Part shown: one piece after another, positions 16,829 through 28,300 of the stretch
How the letters are laid out: the number at the start of each line of letters is the position of its first letter
Position numbering within the stretch: position 1 is the first letter of the stretch
Origin: UBA8752 sp036159995
GTDB lineage: Bacteria; Bacteroidota; Bacteroidia; Flavobacteriales_D; Sanyastnellaceae
NCBI GenBank assembly: GCA_036159995.1
Contig: JAYYEI010000060.1
Location: forward strand, 62,001-126,000
Direction of reading: 5' to 3'
DNA length: 64,000 nt
Translations under genes and position numbers: made by a program
Notes under the pieces: model-generated
Databases searched by the model: none
Seen by the model: the letters and a program-made list of their open reading frames with translations, nothing else
What the model was told of the DNA's origin: nothing

Positions 16829-18616
16829 ATGCGACTCGACGCCCTCCTCCAGACCCTCGCCGTCCGGGCCTTCTCCGATTGCTTCGGCACCGACCTCGAA
16901 GCCGGTCAGTTTTCCGTGCAGAAGACCCGCAGTGAGTTCCCTGGGGACCGCACCATCGTGTGCTTTCCCTTGGCCCGATTCAGCAAGGTGGCTCCGGACG
17001 CCACAGCCGACGCGCTCGGTCAGGCGCTCGTCAATATGGACGGCCCCGTAACCGGACACAACGTGGTCAAAGGCTTTCTCAACCTCGAGCTCGACCCCAC
17101 CTACTGGTCGAACTGGCTCCTGGAGGATGCCGCCGCCGCGGACTACGGGACCGAGGCCCCGGGAAGCGCACCCCACGTGATGGTCGAGTACAGCTCGCCC
17201 AACACCAACAAGCCGCTCCACCTCGGACACCTGCGCAACAATTTCCTCGGGCATTCGGTGAGCCGCATCCTGGAGAACCGAGGGCACACCGTCACCAAGG
17301 TCCAGATCATCAACGACCGCGGCATTCACATCTGCAAGTCCATGGTCGCCTGGAAACGGTTTGGCCAAGGCGAAACGCCAGAGTCCAGCGGCTTGAAAGG
17401 CGACAAACTGGTCGGCAAGTACTACGTGGCCTTCGATCAGGCCTTCAAGGCAGAAGTCGCCGAACTCGTCGAAGGCGGCATGGCCAAGGAGGAAGCGGAA
17501 AAGGCCGCGCCCATTCTCCTCGAGGCGCAGGAGACGCTCCGGAAATGGGAAGACGGGGAGGCCGACACTGTGGCCTTGTGGAAGACCATGAACGGATGGG
17601 TCTACGCCGGATTCGACATCACGTATGCCACGATGGGCGTCGAGTTCGACAAGCTCTACTACGAGAGCGATACCTATCTCATCGGCCGGGACCGGGTGCT
17701 GGAAGGCGTCGAGCGGGGCCTCTTCCAGCAGCGCGAGGATGGCTCCGTCTGGGTCGATCTGACCGGAGACGGCCTCGATGAGAAACTCTTGCTCCGAAAG
17801 GATGGCACGGCGGTCTACATGACGCAGGACATCGGCACGGCGCTGCTTCGCTTCCAGGATGTCCCGGATCTGGACCGTCAGGTCTACACCGTCGGCAACG
17901 AGCAGGAATACCACTTCAAGGTGCTCTTCCTCGTGCTAGCCAAACTGGGCTTCGAACAAGCCGAACGGTGCCATCACCTCAGCTACGGCATGGTCGAGCT
18001 CCCGGAGGGCAAAATGAAGTCGCGTGAGGGCACAGTCGTGGATGCGGACGATTTGATGGAAGAGATGTTCGGCATCGCCCGGGACATCGCCCAAGAAGCC
18101 GGGAAGTTGGACGGCCTGGGCAAGGAGGAACAGCAGGACGTCTTCCAGCGCGTCGGACTCAGCGCATTGAAATACTACCTCATCAAGGTGGATCCGAAGA
18201 AGAACATGATGTTCGACCCGAAGGCGTCGATTGACTTCTACGGGAACACCGGCCCCTTCATCCTCTTCAACTATGTGCGGGGACGGAGCGTGCTGCGCAA
18301 GATGGAGGGCGAGGGCATCGCCCTGCCGACCGCTGGCCTGGCCACCCCTGGGCCGGATGAGATGGACCTCATTGGCCTGGTGCATGACCTGCCGGACGTT
18401 CTCGACGAGGCGGCGGAGACCTACAACCCTTCCCTGGTGGCCAACTGGTGCTACGATCTGACGAAGGCCTACAGCAGCTACTACCAGGACCACCCGATCC
18501 TCACGGCGGACTCCGAGGAGGACCGCAACCTGAGGCTCGTGTTGACGGAGCGGTTCACCCGCTGCCTGAACCTCGGGATGGGCCTTCTGGGCATCGCGCT
18601 TCCAGAGCGGATGTGA
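16829..18616 (+). CDS. argS: arginyl-tRNA synthetase
   Basis: 595 residues, usual size. N-terminal tRNA-binding domain, class I catalytic core with SSPNTNKPLHLGHLRN (HIGH motif as HLGH, about residues 131-134), YMTQDIGTA and TVGNEQEYHF typical of ArgRS, and EGKMKSREG in place of KMSKS near residue 395. The DALR anticodon-binding domain closes the protein (YDLTKAYSSYYQDHPIL, LNLGMGLLGIALPERM). Start ATG at 16829 is 2 nt after ctlX. The stop codon abuts the stop of the convergent gene in the palindrome TGATCA. Confidence 0.97.
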   Translation: MRLDALLQTLAVRAFSDCFGTDLEAGQFSVQKTRSEFPGDRTIVCFPLARFSKVAPDATADALGQALVNMDGPVTGHNVVKGFLNLELDPTYWSNWLLEDAAAADYGTEAPGSAPHVMVEYSSPNTNKPLHLGHLRNNFLGHSVSRILENRGHTVTKVQIINDRGIHICKSMVAWKRFGQGETPESSGLKGDKLVGKYYVAFDQAFKAEVAELVEGGMAKEEAEKAAPILLEAQETLRKWEDGEADTVALWKTMNGWVYAGFDITYATMGVEFDKLYYESDTYLIGRDRVLEGVERGLFQQREDGSVWVDLTGDGLDEKLLLRKDGTAVYMTQDIGTALLRFQDVPDLDRQVYTVGNEQEYHFKVLFLVLAKLGFEQAERCHHLSYGMVELPEGKMKSREGTVVDADDLMEEMFGIARDIAQEAGKLDGLGKEEQQDVFQRVGLSALKYYLIKVDPKKNMMFDPKASIDFYGNTGPFILFNYVRGRSVLRKMEGEGIALPTAGLATPGPDEMDLIGLVHDLPDVLDEAAETYNPSLVANWCYDLTKAYSSYYQDHPILTADSEEDRNLRLVLTERFTRCLNLGMGLLGIALPERM

Positions 18617-18961
18617 TCAACCTTCGATGCGGCGCGCCACCTGCTGGTTGCCGAAATCGATGTGCACCTGCTGGACTTCCGCCCCCTGGAGGTCCACCTC
18701 CACCGTCTGCTCACCTGGCTTGAGGTCCAGCTCGACCGGAGCGCCTCCCTCCCAGCGAATGGTACAGCATTGGGCTTCGGCCGCATCCAGGGCAATGTGC
18801 ACCCGGCCATCCTCAGCTCGGTGGCAGGAAATCACCCGCGAATACGCTCCCGCAATCCGCCCCTTCATCATCATCGCCACGAAGCGGCGGTACAGGACGT
18901 AAAGGAACATCGCCATCAGGGCGACAAACAGGACTTGGGACAGGAGATCCAACGTGGGCAT
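18617..18961 (-). CDS. hypothetical protein with one membrane helix
   Basis: 114 residues. An N-terminal membrane segment (LLSQVLFVALMAMFLYVLY) is followed by a soluble, beta-rich tail of about 80 residues (TIRWEGGAPVELDLKPGEQ, VQQVHIDFGNQQ). The membrane segment suggests a small inner-membrane protein. It lies 9 nt after the DUF493 gene on the same strand and is probably cotranscribed. No family recognised. Confidence 0.6.
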   Translation of the reverse strand: MPTLDLLSQVLFVALMAMFLYVLYRRFVAMMMKGRIAGAYSRVISCHRAEDGRVHIALDAAEAQCCTIRWEGGAPVELDLKPGEQTVEVDLQGAEVQQVHIDFGNQQVARRIEG

Positions 18962-18970
18962 GACCGGAGT

Positions 18971-19243
18971 TCAGAGTGCGAAGATGCCGCCAATCCGGCC
19001 AACGGCCTCGTAGCGCTCGAAGACGTGGTCTGCCGACGCCATCTCCTCCCAGATGGTCAGAGAGACATACTTTCCTCCCCCACTGGACTTGCGCTCGACC
19101 CGGACGTCATCCGGAAACACGGCGAGCACGGCTCCGATGCGGTCCGACTGATTGGGCGCGATGAACTTGAACATGTACTCGGCCGGCCAGTCGTGGTGTG
19201 CATCGAGTTGGGCCCGAAGCCCTGCCTTCCTGTCCTCGTCCAT
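18971..19243 (-). CDS. DUF493 family protein
   Basis: 90 residues from the ATG at 19243. Matches the DUF493 / YbeD-like ferredoxin-fold pattern: HHDWPAEYMFKFIAPN, then SGGGKYVSLTIWEEM and ERYEAVGRIGGIFAL at the end. In E. coli the fold relates to a regulatory domain near lipoic acid synthesis, but the Bacteroidota members are uncharacterised. A frame open up to 19414 is not needed: the 19243 ATG lies 4 nt after a TACCTTCG box and starts at the conserved domain. Confidence 0.85.
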   Translation of the reverse strand: MDEDRKAGLRAQLDAHHDWPAEYMFKFIAPNQSDRIGAVLAVFPDDVRVERKSSGGGKYVSLTIWEEMASADHVFERYEAVGRIGGIFAL

Positions 19244-19247
19244 GCCG

Positions 19248-19255
19248 CGAAGGTA
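19248..19255 (-). promoter_or_regulatory. -7-like box (TACCTTCG) for the DUF493 gene
   Basis: Minus-strand TACCTTCG (one mismatch to TAnnTTTG), exactly 4 nt before the ATG at 19243. Confidence 0.45.
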
Positions 19256-19269
19256 CCCGTGGAAAATGG

Positions 19270-19295
19270 AAAGGGACGCCCGAAGGCGCCCCTTT
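19270..19295 (-). terminator. hairpin terminator with UUCG tetraloop after the giant gene
   Basis: On the minus strand an 11-bp stem (AAAGGGGCGCC / GGCGTCCCTTT, one G-U pair) encloses a TTCG loop closed by C-G, the extra-stable cUUCGg tetraloop. It lies 45 nt past the giant gene's stop at 19341. A short T-rich stretch (CCATTTTCC) follows. It also separates the giant gene from the DUF493 promoter. Confidence 0.7.
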
Positions 19296-19340
19296 CGCTT
19301 GGTTCTCGTGAGAAGGATGTGGTGTCCCCTCAAGCGAGCA

Positions 19341-22300
19341 TCACTGCGGGCAATCCGATCCGTAGATCTGGAAGAAGTCCAGCAGGTCGTTGACGTTGAT
19401 CGTGCCGTCTCCATTCAAGTCACCCGGGCACGGCGGCGTGTACTCACAGCTGCCGTCGTTGGTGTTGGCGAGCGGGTTGTAATTCTCGGCCTGCGGATCC
19501 GTGCAACCTTCCAGGGACAGGATGCAACCTGAGTCGAAGTTGGCGTTCGGATCATAGTTCAGGGCTGTCTCGTCGGTACAACCGGGGTAGAGACAAGATC
19601 CGTCGTCAATCAGGGCATTGTCGTCATAGTTGGCCGCGGCAGCGTCCGTGCAGCCTTCCGTCGGGTAGGCGCAGAAGCCCGCAACATTGGCGGTCGGGTC
19701 ATAGTTGTCCGCTTCCGGGTCCATGCAACCGAGGAAGAGGCACGTGCCGTCATCAACCAGGGCAGTGTCGTCATAATTGACGGCAGCCGCATCGGTACAG
19801 CCCTCCATTGGGTAGGAACACTCCCCGTCCACGTTGGCCGTAGCGTCGTAGTTGTCGGCTTCCGGATCCGTGCAACCGAGGAGCATGCAGGTGCCGTCCT
19901 CGTCCGTGGCGGAGGCGTCGTAGTTCAGGGCGTTCGGGTTCGTGCACCCAGCCACCTCGAGCTCGTCGCAGATGCCATCACCATCACCGTCATTCATGCA
20001 GGTTTCCCCATCGCAGTCGTAGATGTCCGTGTAGGTGCAACTTCCATCGTCGTTGGTGGCGCCGTCCACGTAGTTGCAGGCGCTCTCGTCGGTGCATCCG
20101 CAACCGGGGTTGCCGATCGGGAAGGTCATGACGAGGTCGTTCTCGCCGTTGCCCTCCGGGAAGACCTGGAGGCTGATCTGACCGCTGAGCGCACCGCTCG
20201 TCGTGAACTGGCCGAGCAGGACGCGGAGGTCATCACCGGCTTGGGCGTTGGTCGCCCCGTTCAGGGTGAACCAGGCGCCGCCGAACGAACCGTCGATGGT
20301 GATGTTGCCACCAGCTTCGAATGGCTCGATCCAGTTGGCGTCTTCACTCTGGACCGCGGTCACCTCCACCTCACCGGCGGACAGGTTGGGAGCCTGTGTC
20401 AGTCCAATGGTCACGTAGCTGTCGTACTCCAAGGCCGGCTGGATGCCGAACAGGATGGGGTTGATCACCTGTCCGAGGACCCCGCCGAAGGGATCCTGGT
20501 AGAAGGACGTGCTCGTGTTGATGTACGTCTCCAATCCATCTTCTCCAACCACACTCGAGAGGACATCGGTCGGGTTGACCATGGTCACATAGAGACGATA
20601 GGTGGTCATGCCTGGAATGGCATCCTCGGCCACGGTCTCCAGCTCAATGCTGTAACCGTCGATCACCGGGGCATTGATGCAGCTGCAGTAGTCGCAGGAA
20701 CCGTCATCCACGTTGGCGGGCTCGAAGTAATTGCAGGCACTCGGGTCCATGCAGCCAACGATGTCGGCCACCACACAGGAGCCGTCATCCTCATCGGCCA
20801 GCGGGTTGTAGTTCAGGGCCTCTGGATTGGTACAGCCGGCATAGAGACAGGATCCATCACCGGCCATGGCTTCGGGGTCGAAGTTCAAGGCGGCCGGGTC
20901 ATCACAGCCGAGGGCGAAGGTCACCGTGATGACCTGGGCCACTTCGGTGCTGTTGCCGCAGTCGTCGGCGATCGTGAAGGTTCGGGTGGCCGCGTAGCCC
21001 CCCAGCCCCTGCTCCGTGCAGACATCGACGAAGGTGATCGTCACCGCGTCACAAGCATCCTCAGCCTCGGGCAAGTCCACCGGGATGGACTGACCGGCCA
21101 CCACCTGATAGCTCGTGTCGGCCGGAGTGGAGATCACCACGGGAGCTGTGTTGTCAGTGAAGACGATGGTCTGGAGGTGCGTGGCGCTGTTGCCGCAGCC
21201 ATCCTCCGCCGTGAAAGTCCGCAGGACAGTAAAGTCGCCGGCGCAGTCTCCCTGAACGGTTTCATCACTGTAGGTCACGGTGACGGAACCGCAATCATCA
21301 CTGGCCGTAGCCTCCGTGACGGACAGTTCCTCACTGCACTCGAGGGCGAGGTCCTCCGGGGTGCTCGTGAACACCGGGGCCGTCGTGTCGAGGAAGGAAA
21401 TGGTCTGCACGTGCGTGCTGACGTTTCCGCAACCGTCAATGGCCGTGAAGGTCCGCTCGATCACCCGGCTTCCGTCGCACGGGAAGCTCTCGCTGTCGGC
21501 GTAGGTGACCGCAACACCGGAACAGGCATCGGTGGCCGTGGCCATCTCGAGTGCGTAATCGTCGCTGCAATCCAACGTCTGGTCAGCGGGTGTGAAGTCG
21601 AACACCGGAGCGGTCATGTCCTCCAGGGTGATGACCTGCTGGGCGCTCGAGCTGTTGCCGCAAGCATCCGTCACCGTCCACGTCCGGGTAATGATGTTGG
21701 CAGAGATGCAGTTGGAGGCACCTTGAGCGGTCATGGAAGCCGTGCCACCATTGGTAATCGACATCATACCGCCAGCCACCTCGGTCCAGCTCAGAACAAT
21801 CTCCTCGCTGGAGACGGACTGGCTGTACTCAGCCGTGGACGCATCCACGAAGAGGCCGTTGGCGCCGAGCACGGCACCCACAAGTCCAGCACCGCTCATG
21901 TTGCTGATGCGCACCTCGATGTAGTCGTAGCTCTCGGAGCCGATCACGTCGAGGACGCTGAGGCCGATTTGGTCGCCGGCGATGTCGACGCTGAGAGCAC
22001 CACGCAGGTTGATCGGGTTGGACACCTGGTCGTCCAGGTCGAGTTCAACACCGTCACCGATGGTCACACCCGTGGCCTCCAGGACCCGCGGGAAGGCGGC
22101 GAGGTTGTTGAGGCGCAGCTCCACGCGGATGTCAGCGGTTAGGCCATCGAGCGAGAACTGGCCATCGGTCACCACATCGCTGTGGCTCACCGTCGGAGCA
22201 ACAGCACAAGCGTCGGCAGCATCCACCACATCCCCGGCCCCTGCCGGCGTCGTGTCCGCTGAGCAATCGAGGGTCACGTCGGCCGGGACCGTGAAGGTCG

Positions 22301-25300
22301 GGGCGGTGGTGTCCTCGAAGGTGATCGTCCAATCGTGCGTGGCTGTGTTGCCACAGTCGTCCTCGGCAGAGAAGGTCCGCACGACCTGGTAGGTGCAAGC
22401 GTCGAGGGTGATTTCCACATCGGAGAAGGTCACGTTGATCGCGCCGGAGCAGAGGTCGTCCGCCGTCACCGCCGCGGCCGGGATGGACTCACCGCATTCC
22501 AGCGTGGTGTCCGCGGGCAGACCGGAGAAGGCCGGAGCCGTCTCGTCCACCACGGTCACCGCTTGGATGGCCTGGCTGAAGTTGCCGCAGGCATCCATCG
22601 CCGTGAACGTCCGGATGAGCGTGTACTGGTTGGCACACGTTCCGGCCTGCGTCGTCATCTCTTCCGTCAGATCCACCGTACCGCAGGCATCGCTGGCCGT
22701 CGGCATCGGGAAGTCATACTCGTCCTCACAGCTGAGGGTCACATCGGCGGGCACATTTTCGATGGCCGGAGCCGTTGTGTCCTCAATGGTGTAGGTCGTG
22801 GTGGCCGTGCTCACATTCCCGCAGGCATCTTCAGCAGACCAAGTCCGGAGGAGGGTTCCCGTTCCACCACACCCCGTCTCCGTCATCTCGTCGACGTAGG
22901 TGATGGTCACGCCATTGCAGTTGTCCACGGCAACAGCAAGATTCGTCGGAAGCGGGTCACCGCATTCGAGCGTGGCATCGGCCGGAACGTTGGTGAAGAT
23001 CGGAGCCTGCTCGTCCACGACGTGGATGATGTGGCTCGTCGTATCGGAGTGTCCAAAGACGTCGCTCACGACGTACGTCCGGATGATGTTGTAGGTCTCA
23101 CCACACGGGCCGTCGACAATCTCATCGAAGTAGCTGTAGCTCAGCTCAGCGGAACAATTGTCAGAGGCAGCCGGATAGTTGACCTCGATGCTGGCGGTGC
23201 AGCTGACGGTCTCGTCTTCCGGAACCTCGGTGAAGGTCGGAGCTTCGTCATCAAACAGACACACATCGCCACAACCGTACCCGAACTGCGGGTAATAGCA
23301 ACTTTCATCGTCAATGATGGCTGTCGAGCTGTAGTTGCAGGCCTCGATGTCCATGCAGCCACACTGGCTACCACCAAAGGTCAGCGTAACCCGCTCCTGG
23401 TTCAGGTTGATTCCCTCCGGGAATACCTGGACGTAGAACTGTCCGTTAAGCTCGCCATTGGTGGTGAGCTGCGCCAGCAGGACTCGGTGATCATCACCCG
23501 CGATGCCGTTGGTCACATCCGGGTTGACGAACCAACCGGAGCCAATGATGTCGTCAATCACAAAGCCATTGCCGGCCTCGAAGGGGGCACTCCAAGGCTG
23601 AGGCTCGGGCAGACCCTGCACGCTTCCTTGTCCGAGCGCAGTATTCGGGACGCCGTCAATGCCGATGGTAAACCAGCTGTCGTATTGAATCTCGGGGACG
23701 AAGTCGAACAGGATCGGGTTGATGCCATTCGGGAATGCACCTCCGTTCGGGTGCTGGTAGAAATCGCCCGTAGTCTCGATGAACATCGGATTCTCACTCT
23801 GACCCGTCACCGCGCTCACCTTGTCGGTGGCGTTTGGCGTCGTGATGTAGACACGGTATGTATTGTAACCCGGGATTCCGTTCACGGCCACTTCTTCCAC
23901 ATCCACGCCATACCCCGGCAGGTCGGTGGTGTATCCGGAGCAGCTGCAGAAATCACAGGAACCATCATCATTGTCAGCGAGGGGCTCGTAGTTGCAAGCC
24001 AGCTCATCCATGCAGCCATCAAAGTTGCCGTCGAAGGCATCACAGATGCCGTCTCCATCGCTGTCCACGAGGCATTCACCCTCGCAATCGTACTCCGGCT
24101 CAGGGAAAACACAGGACCCGTCATTCTGGGTGGCGTCTCCATCGAAGTTGCAGGCCTGGACATCCGTACAGCCGAGGCAGCTCGTGAAGTCACAGGACCC
24201 GTCGTTCAACGTGGCCACCGCGTCGTAGTTGCACGCCGTGGCAACGGTACATCCAGCGCAGCTCGTACTCTCGCAGCTTCCATCATCGAACGTGGCGTTG
24301 ATGTCGAAGTTGCAGGCCTCTAGGTCCGTACAGCCCAGGACCTCCTGCTCGTCGCAGATGCCGTTGGCGTTGCTGTCGTTCAGGCAGTCTCCGTCGCAGT
24401 CCACGAAGGCACTGGCCGGGAACACGCACCCGCCGTCGTCGGTCGTGGCCGTGGCGTCATAGTTGCATGCCGTGGCGTCCGTACAGCCGCTGCAGGAAGC
24501 GTAGTCACAGCTGCCGTCGTTGATCGAAGCCGCAGCGTCGTAGTTGCATGCGGCCGCGTCGGTACAACCGGCACAGCTCGTGGTGTCGCAGGAGCCATCG
24601 TCAAACGTGGCGCCGTCGGTGTAGTTGCAGGCCACCGGGTTCGTGCAGCCCGTCACCTCGGTCTCGTCGCACAGGCCATTGGCGTTGGCGTCGTTGAGGC
24701 AGTTGCCGTCACAGTCCACATAGTCCACTCCATAGAAGTCCGCAGCGTAGAGACAGGTGACGGGAATCGTGGCGTCTGCATCATAGTTGCAGGCGGCCGG
24801 ATCCGTGCAACCGGCACAGGACGAGAACTCACAGTCGTTCTCCGTGTCACCGAAGTTGCAGGCAAAGGGCAGCTCGCATCCCACAAACTCGATGCTCGGG
24901 GCGGAACCACCGTACGTGCATCCATAGGTCAGGAAATCGGCCACACCATCCTCGTAGTTGTCGGCAGCGGGGTCACCACAGCAAGTCGTGAAGTCACAGG
25001 CGCTGTCGTCCTGGATCGTAGCCGTCGGGTCGTAGTTGCAGGCGAAGGTCACCATGCAGCCCGCGCAAGTCGTGAATTCACAGGATCCGTCGTCGACATT
25101 GGCACCGATGAAGAAGTTGCACGCCTGCGGATCCGTACAACCGCCATACTCGCAGGAACCGTCATTGAAGTCCACGGTGGCGTCGTAGTTGTCAGCGTCC
25201 GTATCGGTGCAACCGCCGAAGAGGCAGGAGCCGTCGTCGACCGTGGCCGTCTCGTCGTAGTTGAAGGCATCGGCCGAGGTGCATCCACGGCAGCTGAAGA

Positions 25301-28300
25301 ACTCACAGGAGCCGTCGTTCAACGTGGCCGTCTCATCATAGTTGCACGCGATGTTGTTGGTACAACCGGCGCAGCTCGTGGTGTCACAGGAACCGTCGTC
25401 CACGTTGGCGTCCAGGTCAAAGTTGCAGGCGAACGGATCTGTACAACCGGGGTACTCGCAGGAGCCGTCGTTGAAGTCAGCCGAGGCAGAGTAGTTCGAC
25501 GCGGAATCGTCGGTACAGCCACCGAAGACACAGGAGCCGTCATCGAGGAGGGCGTCCGCCTCGTAGTTGGCAGCGGTAGCATTCGTACAGCCATAGCAAT
25601 CGAAGGTGCAAGAACCGTCGTTTTCTGTGGCGGCAGGGTCGAAGTTGCAGGCGCCTTCATTGTTACAGCCCTGAACTTCATTCAGGTCGCAGATGCCATC
25701 AAAGTCGGCATCTCCAATGCAGGTGCCGTCGCAGTTGTAACCATAGTCGGCATACCAGCAGGTGCCATCGTCGTCCGTGGCCACATCGCTGAAGTTGCAA
25801 GCGGTGTCATCCGTGCAACCGGGGACCTCGTCCTCGTCACAGACGCCGTCTCCGTCCAGGTCGTTCAAGCAGACTCCGTCACAATTGAAATGCGGAGCGC
25901 CATAGAGGTCCTCAGGATAGAGGCAATTGTCGTTGTCCGTGTATGCCGTGGTCAGGTCGTAGTTGCACGCATCCTCCAACTGGCATCCACATTGGGGCTC
26001 TCCCCACCGCAAGGTCTGGAACTGCATGTTGTCACCGTCTCCGTTGGGGAAGACCTGGACATACACCTGGCCACTGAACACGCCGTCCGTGGTGAACTGA
26101 CCAATCAGCACACGCAGGTCGTCGCCGGCGGCTCCGTTGGAGGAACCGTTCAGGGAGAACCAGCCGCCGCCATAGGTGCCACTGAGTTCGATGTTGCCTC
26201 CGGCCTCGAAGGCGCTCACCCAGGACTCGCCTTCGACGAGGGTCACCTCGCCTTCACCGGCGGCCGGATCGGCCGTACTGGTGAGGCCAACGGTCACCCA
26301 GCTGTCGTAGACAAGCGGCGGAAAGGCGTCGTAGAGCATGCCGTTGATGCCATGGGCACTGGCAGCACCGAGCGGATCCTGGTGAAAGCTCGTGCTCGTC
26401 CGGATGTAGGTCGGGTTACCGGAATCGCCGGTCACGGCGCTGAGGAAGTCATCGGCGCTTTCGAGGGTCACGTAGACCTGGTAGGTGGTCATACCGTCGA
26501 TGCCGTCCTCAATCGTATCGATGTCGAGGTTGTAGGGACCGCTGGCCGGGTAGACGCCGTCACAGGAACAGTAATCGCAGGACCCGTCGTCCGCGGTGGC
26601 CACGGCGTCGTAATTGCAGGCGAAGGCATCGGTACAACCGAGGGCCTCGAGTACGGTGATGGTCTGGGTCGCCGTGGTGCTGTTGCCACAGGCGTCGACC
26701 GCCGTAAACGTCCGAATCACCAAGGCAAAATCATTGGCACTGGCGTCAGTCACCTCGCTCTGGAGGACCGTCACGTTGCTGCAGTTGTCGCTGGCCTCGG
26801 CAGAGGAGGACGGCATGTCGTCGTACACCCCCACCGTGAGGTCGGCCGGCACGCTCGTGAAGACCGGCGCCACCGTGTCGATGACGGTGATGGTCTGCAC
26901 ATATTGGCTGCTGTTGCCACAGGGGTCCACGGCAGTGAACGTGCGAAGGATGGTGGCGCTGCCAGCACACTCTCCGTCGAGGGTCTCGTCGGATGAGGAC
27001 ACGGTCACGCTGCCGCAGTCGTCTTGGGCCACCACATCGGAGGTGGGGACCACAGCGTCACAGGAAATGGTGGTATCGGCGGGGACTTGTGCAAACGAAG
27101 GGGCGGCGGCATCGACGATGGTGATGATTTGGATGTCGATGGCCTCGTTGCCGCAATCGTCTGCGACGCGCCATGTGCGGGCGATCTTCTCGCCGATGCA
27201 CGGATCCATTTCGAACATGGTGGCGTCGTTGAAGCTGATGGTGTAGCCGTTGCAATCCGTGGCAGAGGTGACTTCACCCAGGGAAGCCGGGCTGATGTCG
27301 TCACCGCAGTTCACGGTGATGTCGGCCGGAGCGGAGAAGACCGGAGCGGCATCGTCCACCACGCTGATGGTCCAGGTGGATGACGTGCTGTTGCCGGCGG
27401 CGTCCGTGGCCGTGTAGGTGCGGGCCACCGTCGTCAAGCAACCGTCACCCGAGGTCACTTCCTCGAGGCTCACGGAGAGCTCGGAGCAGAGGTCTTCCGC
27501 CTGGATATCGGCCGTGGGCAGGGCGTCGTCGCATCCCACGGTCACGTCGGCCGGGAAATCCACAAAAGACGGGGCGACCGTATCCACATGCGGGCCGAAG
27601 CTGAGCATTACGAGATCACCGAGGCCCTCGGCCTCACCGTTCGCGAAAACCTGCACATAGAACTGACCGCTCAACTCACCGTCGGTGGTGAGCTGCGCGA
27701 GCAGGACACGCTGATCTTCCCCAGACACACCATTGGTGAAGTCACTGGTGGCATACCAAGCCCCTCCGAAGAAGCCGTCGATGGCAAAACTCTCGCCGTT
27801 CTCGAATTCCGTGGTCCAGCTCTCGGCCTCGGCAAAGCCGATGGCAGATTCGCCGCCAGCGAGGTCCGGAGCCTGGTCGATGCCAATCGTCATCCAGCTG
27901 TCGTATTGGAGGGACGGGAAGGCATCGTAGAGGGTCGGGTTGATTCCATTCGGGAAAGCGCCTCCGAGCTCGTCCTGATAGAAGGAGGTCGTGGTGCTCA
28001 CGATGGTCGGGTTGTTCTCATCACCACTGACCGCAGACACGAGGTCATCGGCGTTCGGGGTGGTGATGTAGAACCGGTAGGTGCGCATGCCCGGAATGCC
28101 GTCGAAGGCGACGATCTCTTGCTCGAGACCGTACAGGGCATTGTCGCTGGACGTTTCGCCGCAACAGAAGGAGCAGCTGCCGTTGTCGTCGGTGGCCGTG
28201 TTGCTGTAGTTGCAAGCTGTGGCATCCGTACAGCCCGACACCTCCAGTCCATCACAGACGCCATCTCCGTCCGCGTCGGCGATGCAATTCCCGTCACAGT

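Noticed and set aside
19380..19440. Cellulosomal dockerin in the giant protein tail
   Set aside because: Only one calcium-loop-like half is present, bracketed by cysteines, and no cohesin-like gene is seen; kept as a dockerin-like tail of unknown role instead.
20241..24323. Long plus-strand open frames opposite the giant gene
   Set aside because: Shadow of repeated coding sequence on the minus strand; composition is Val/Gly/His-rich without domains.
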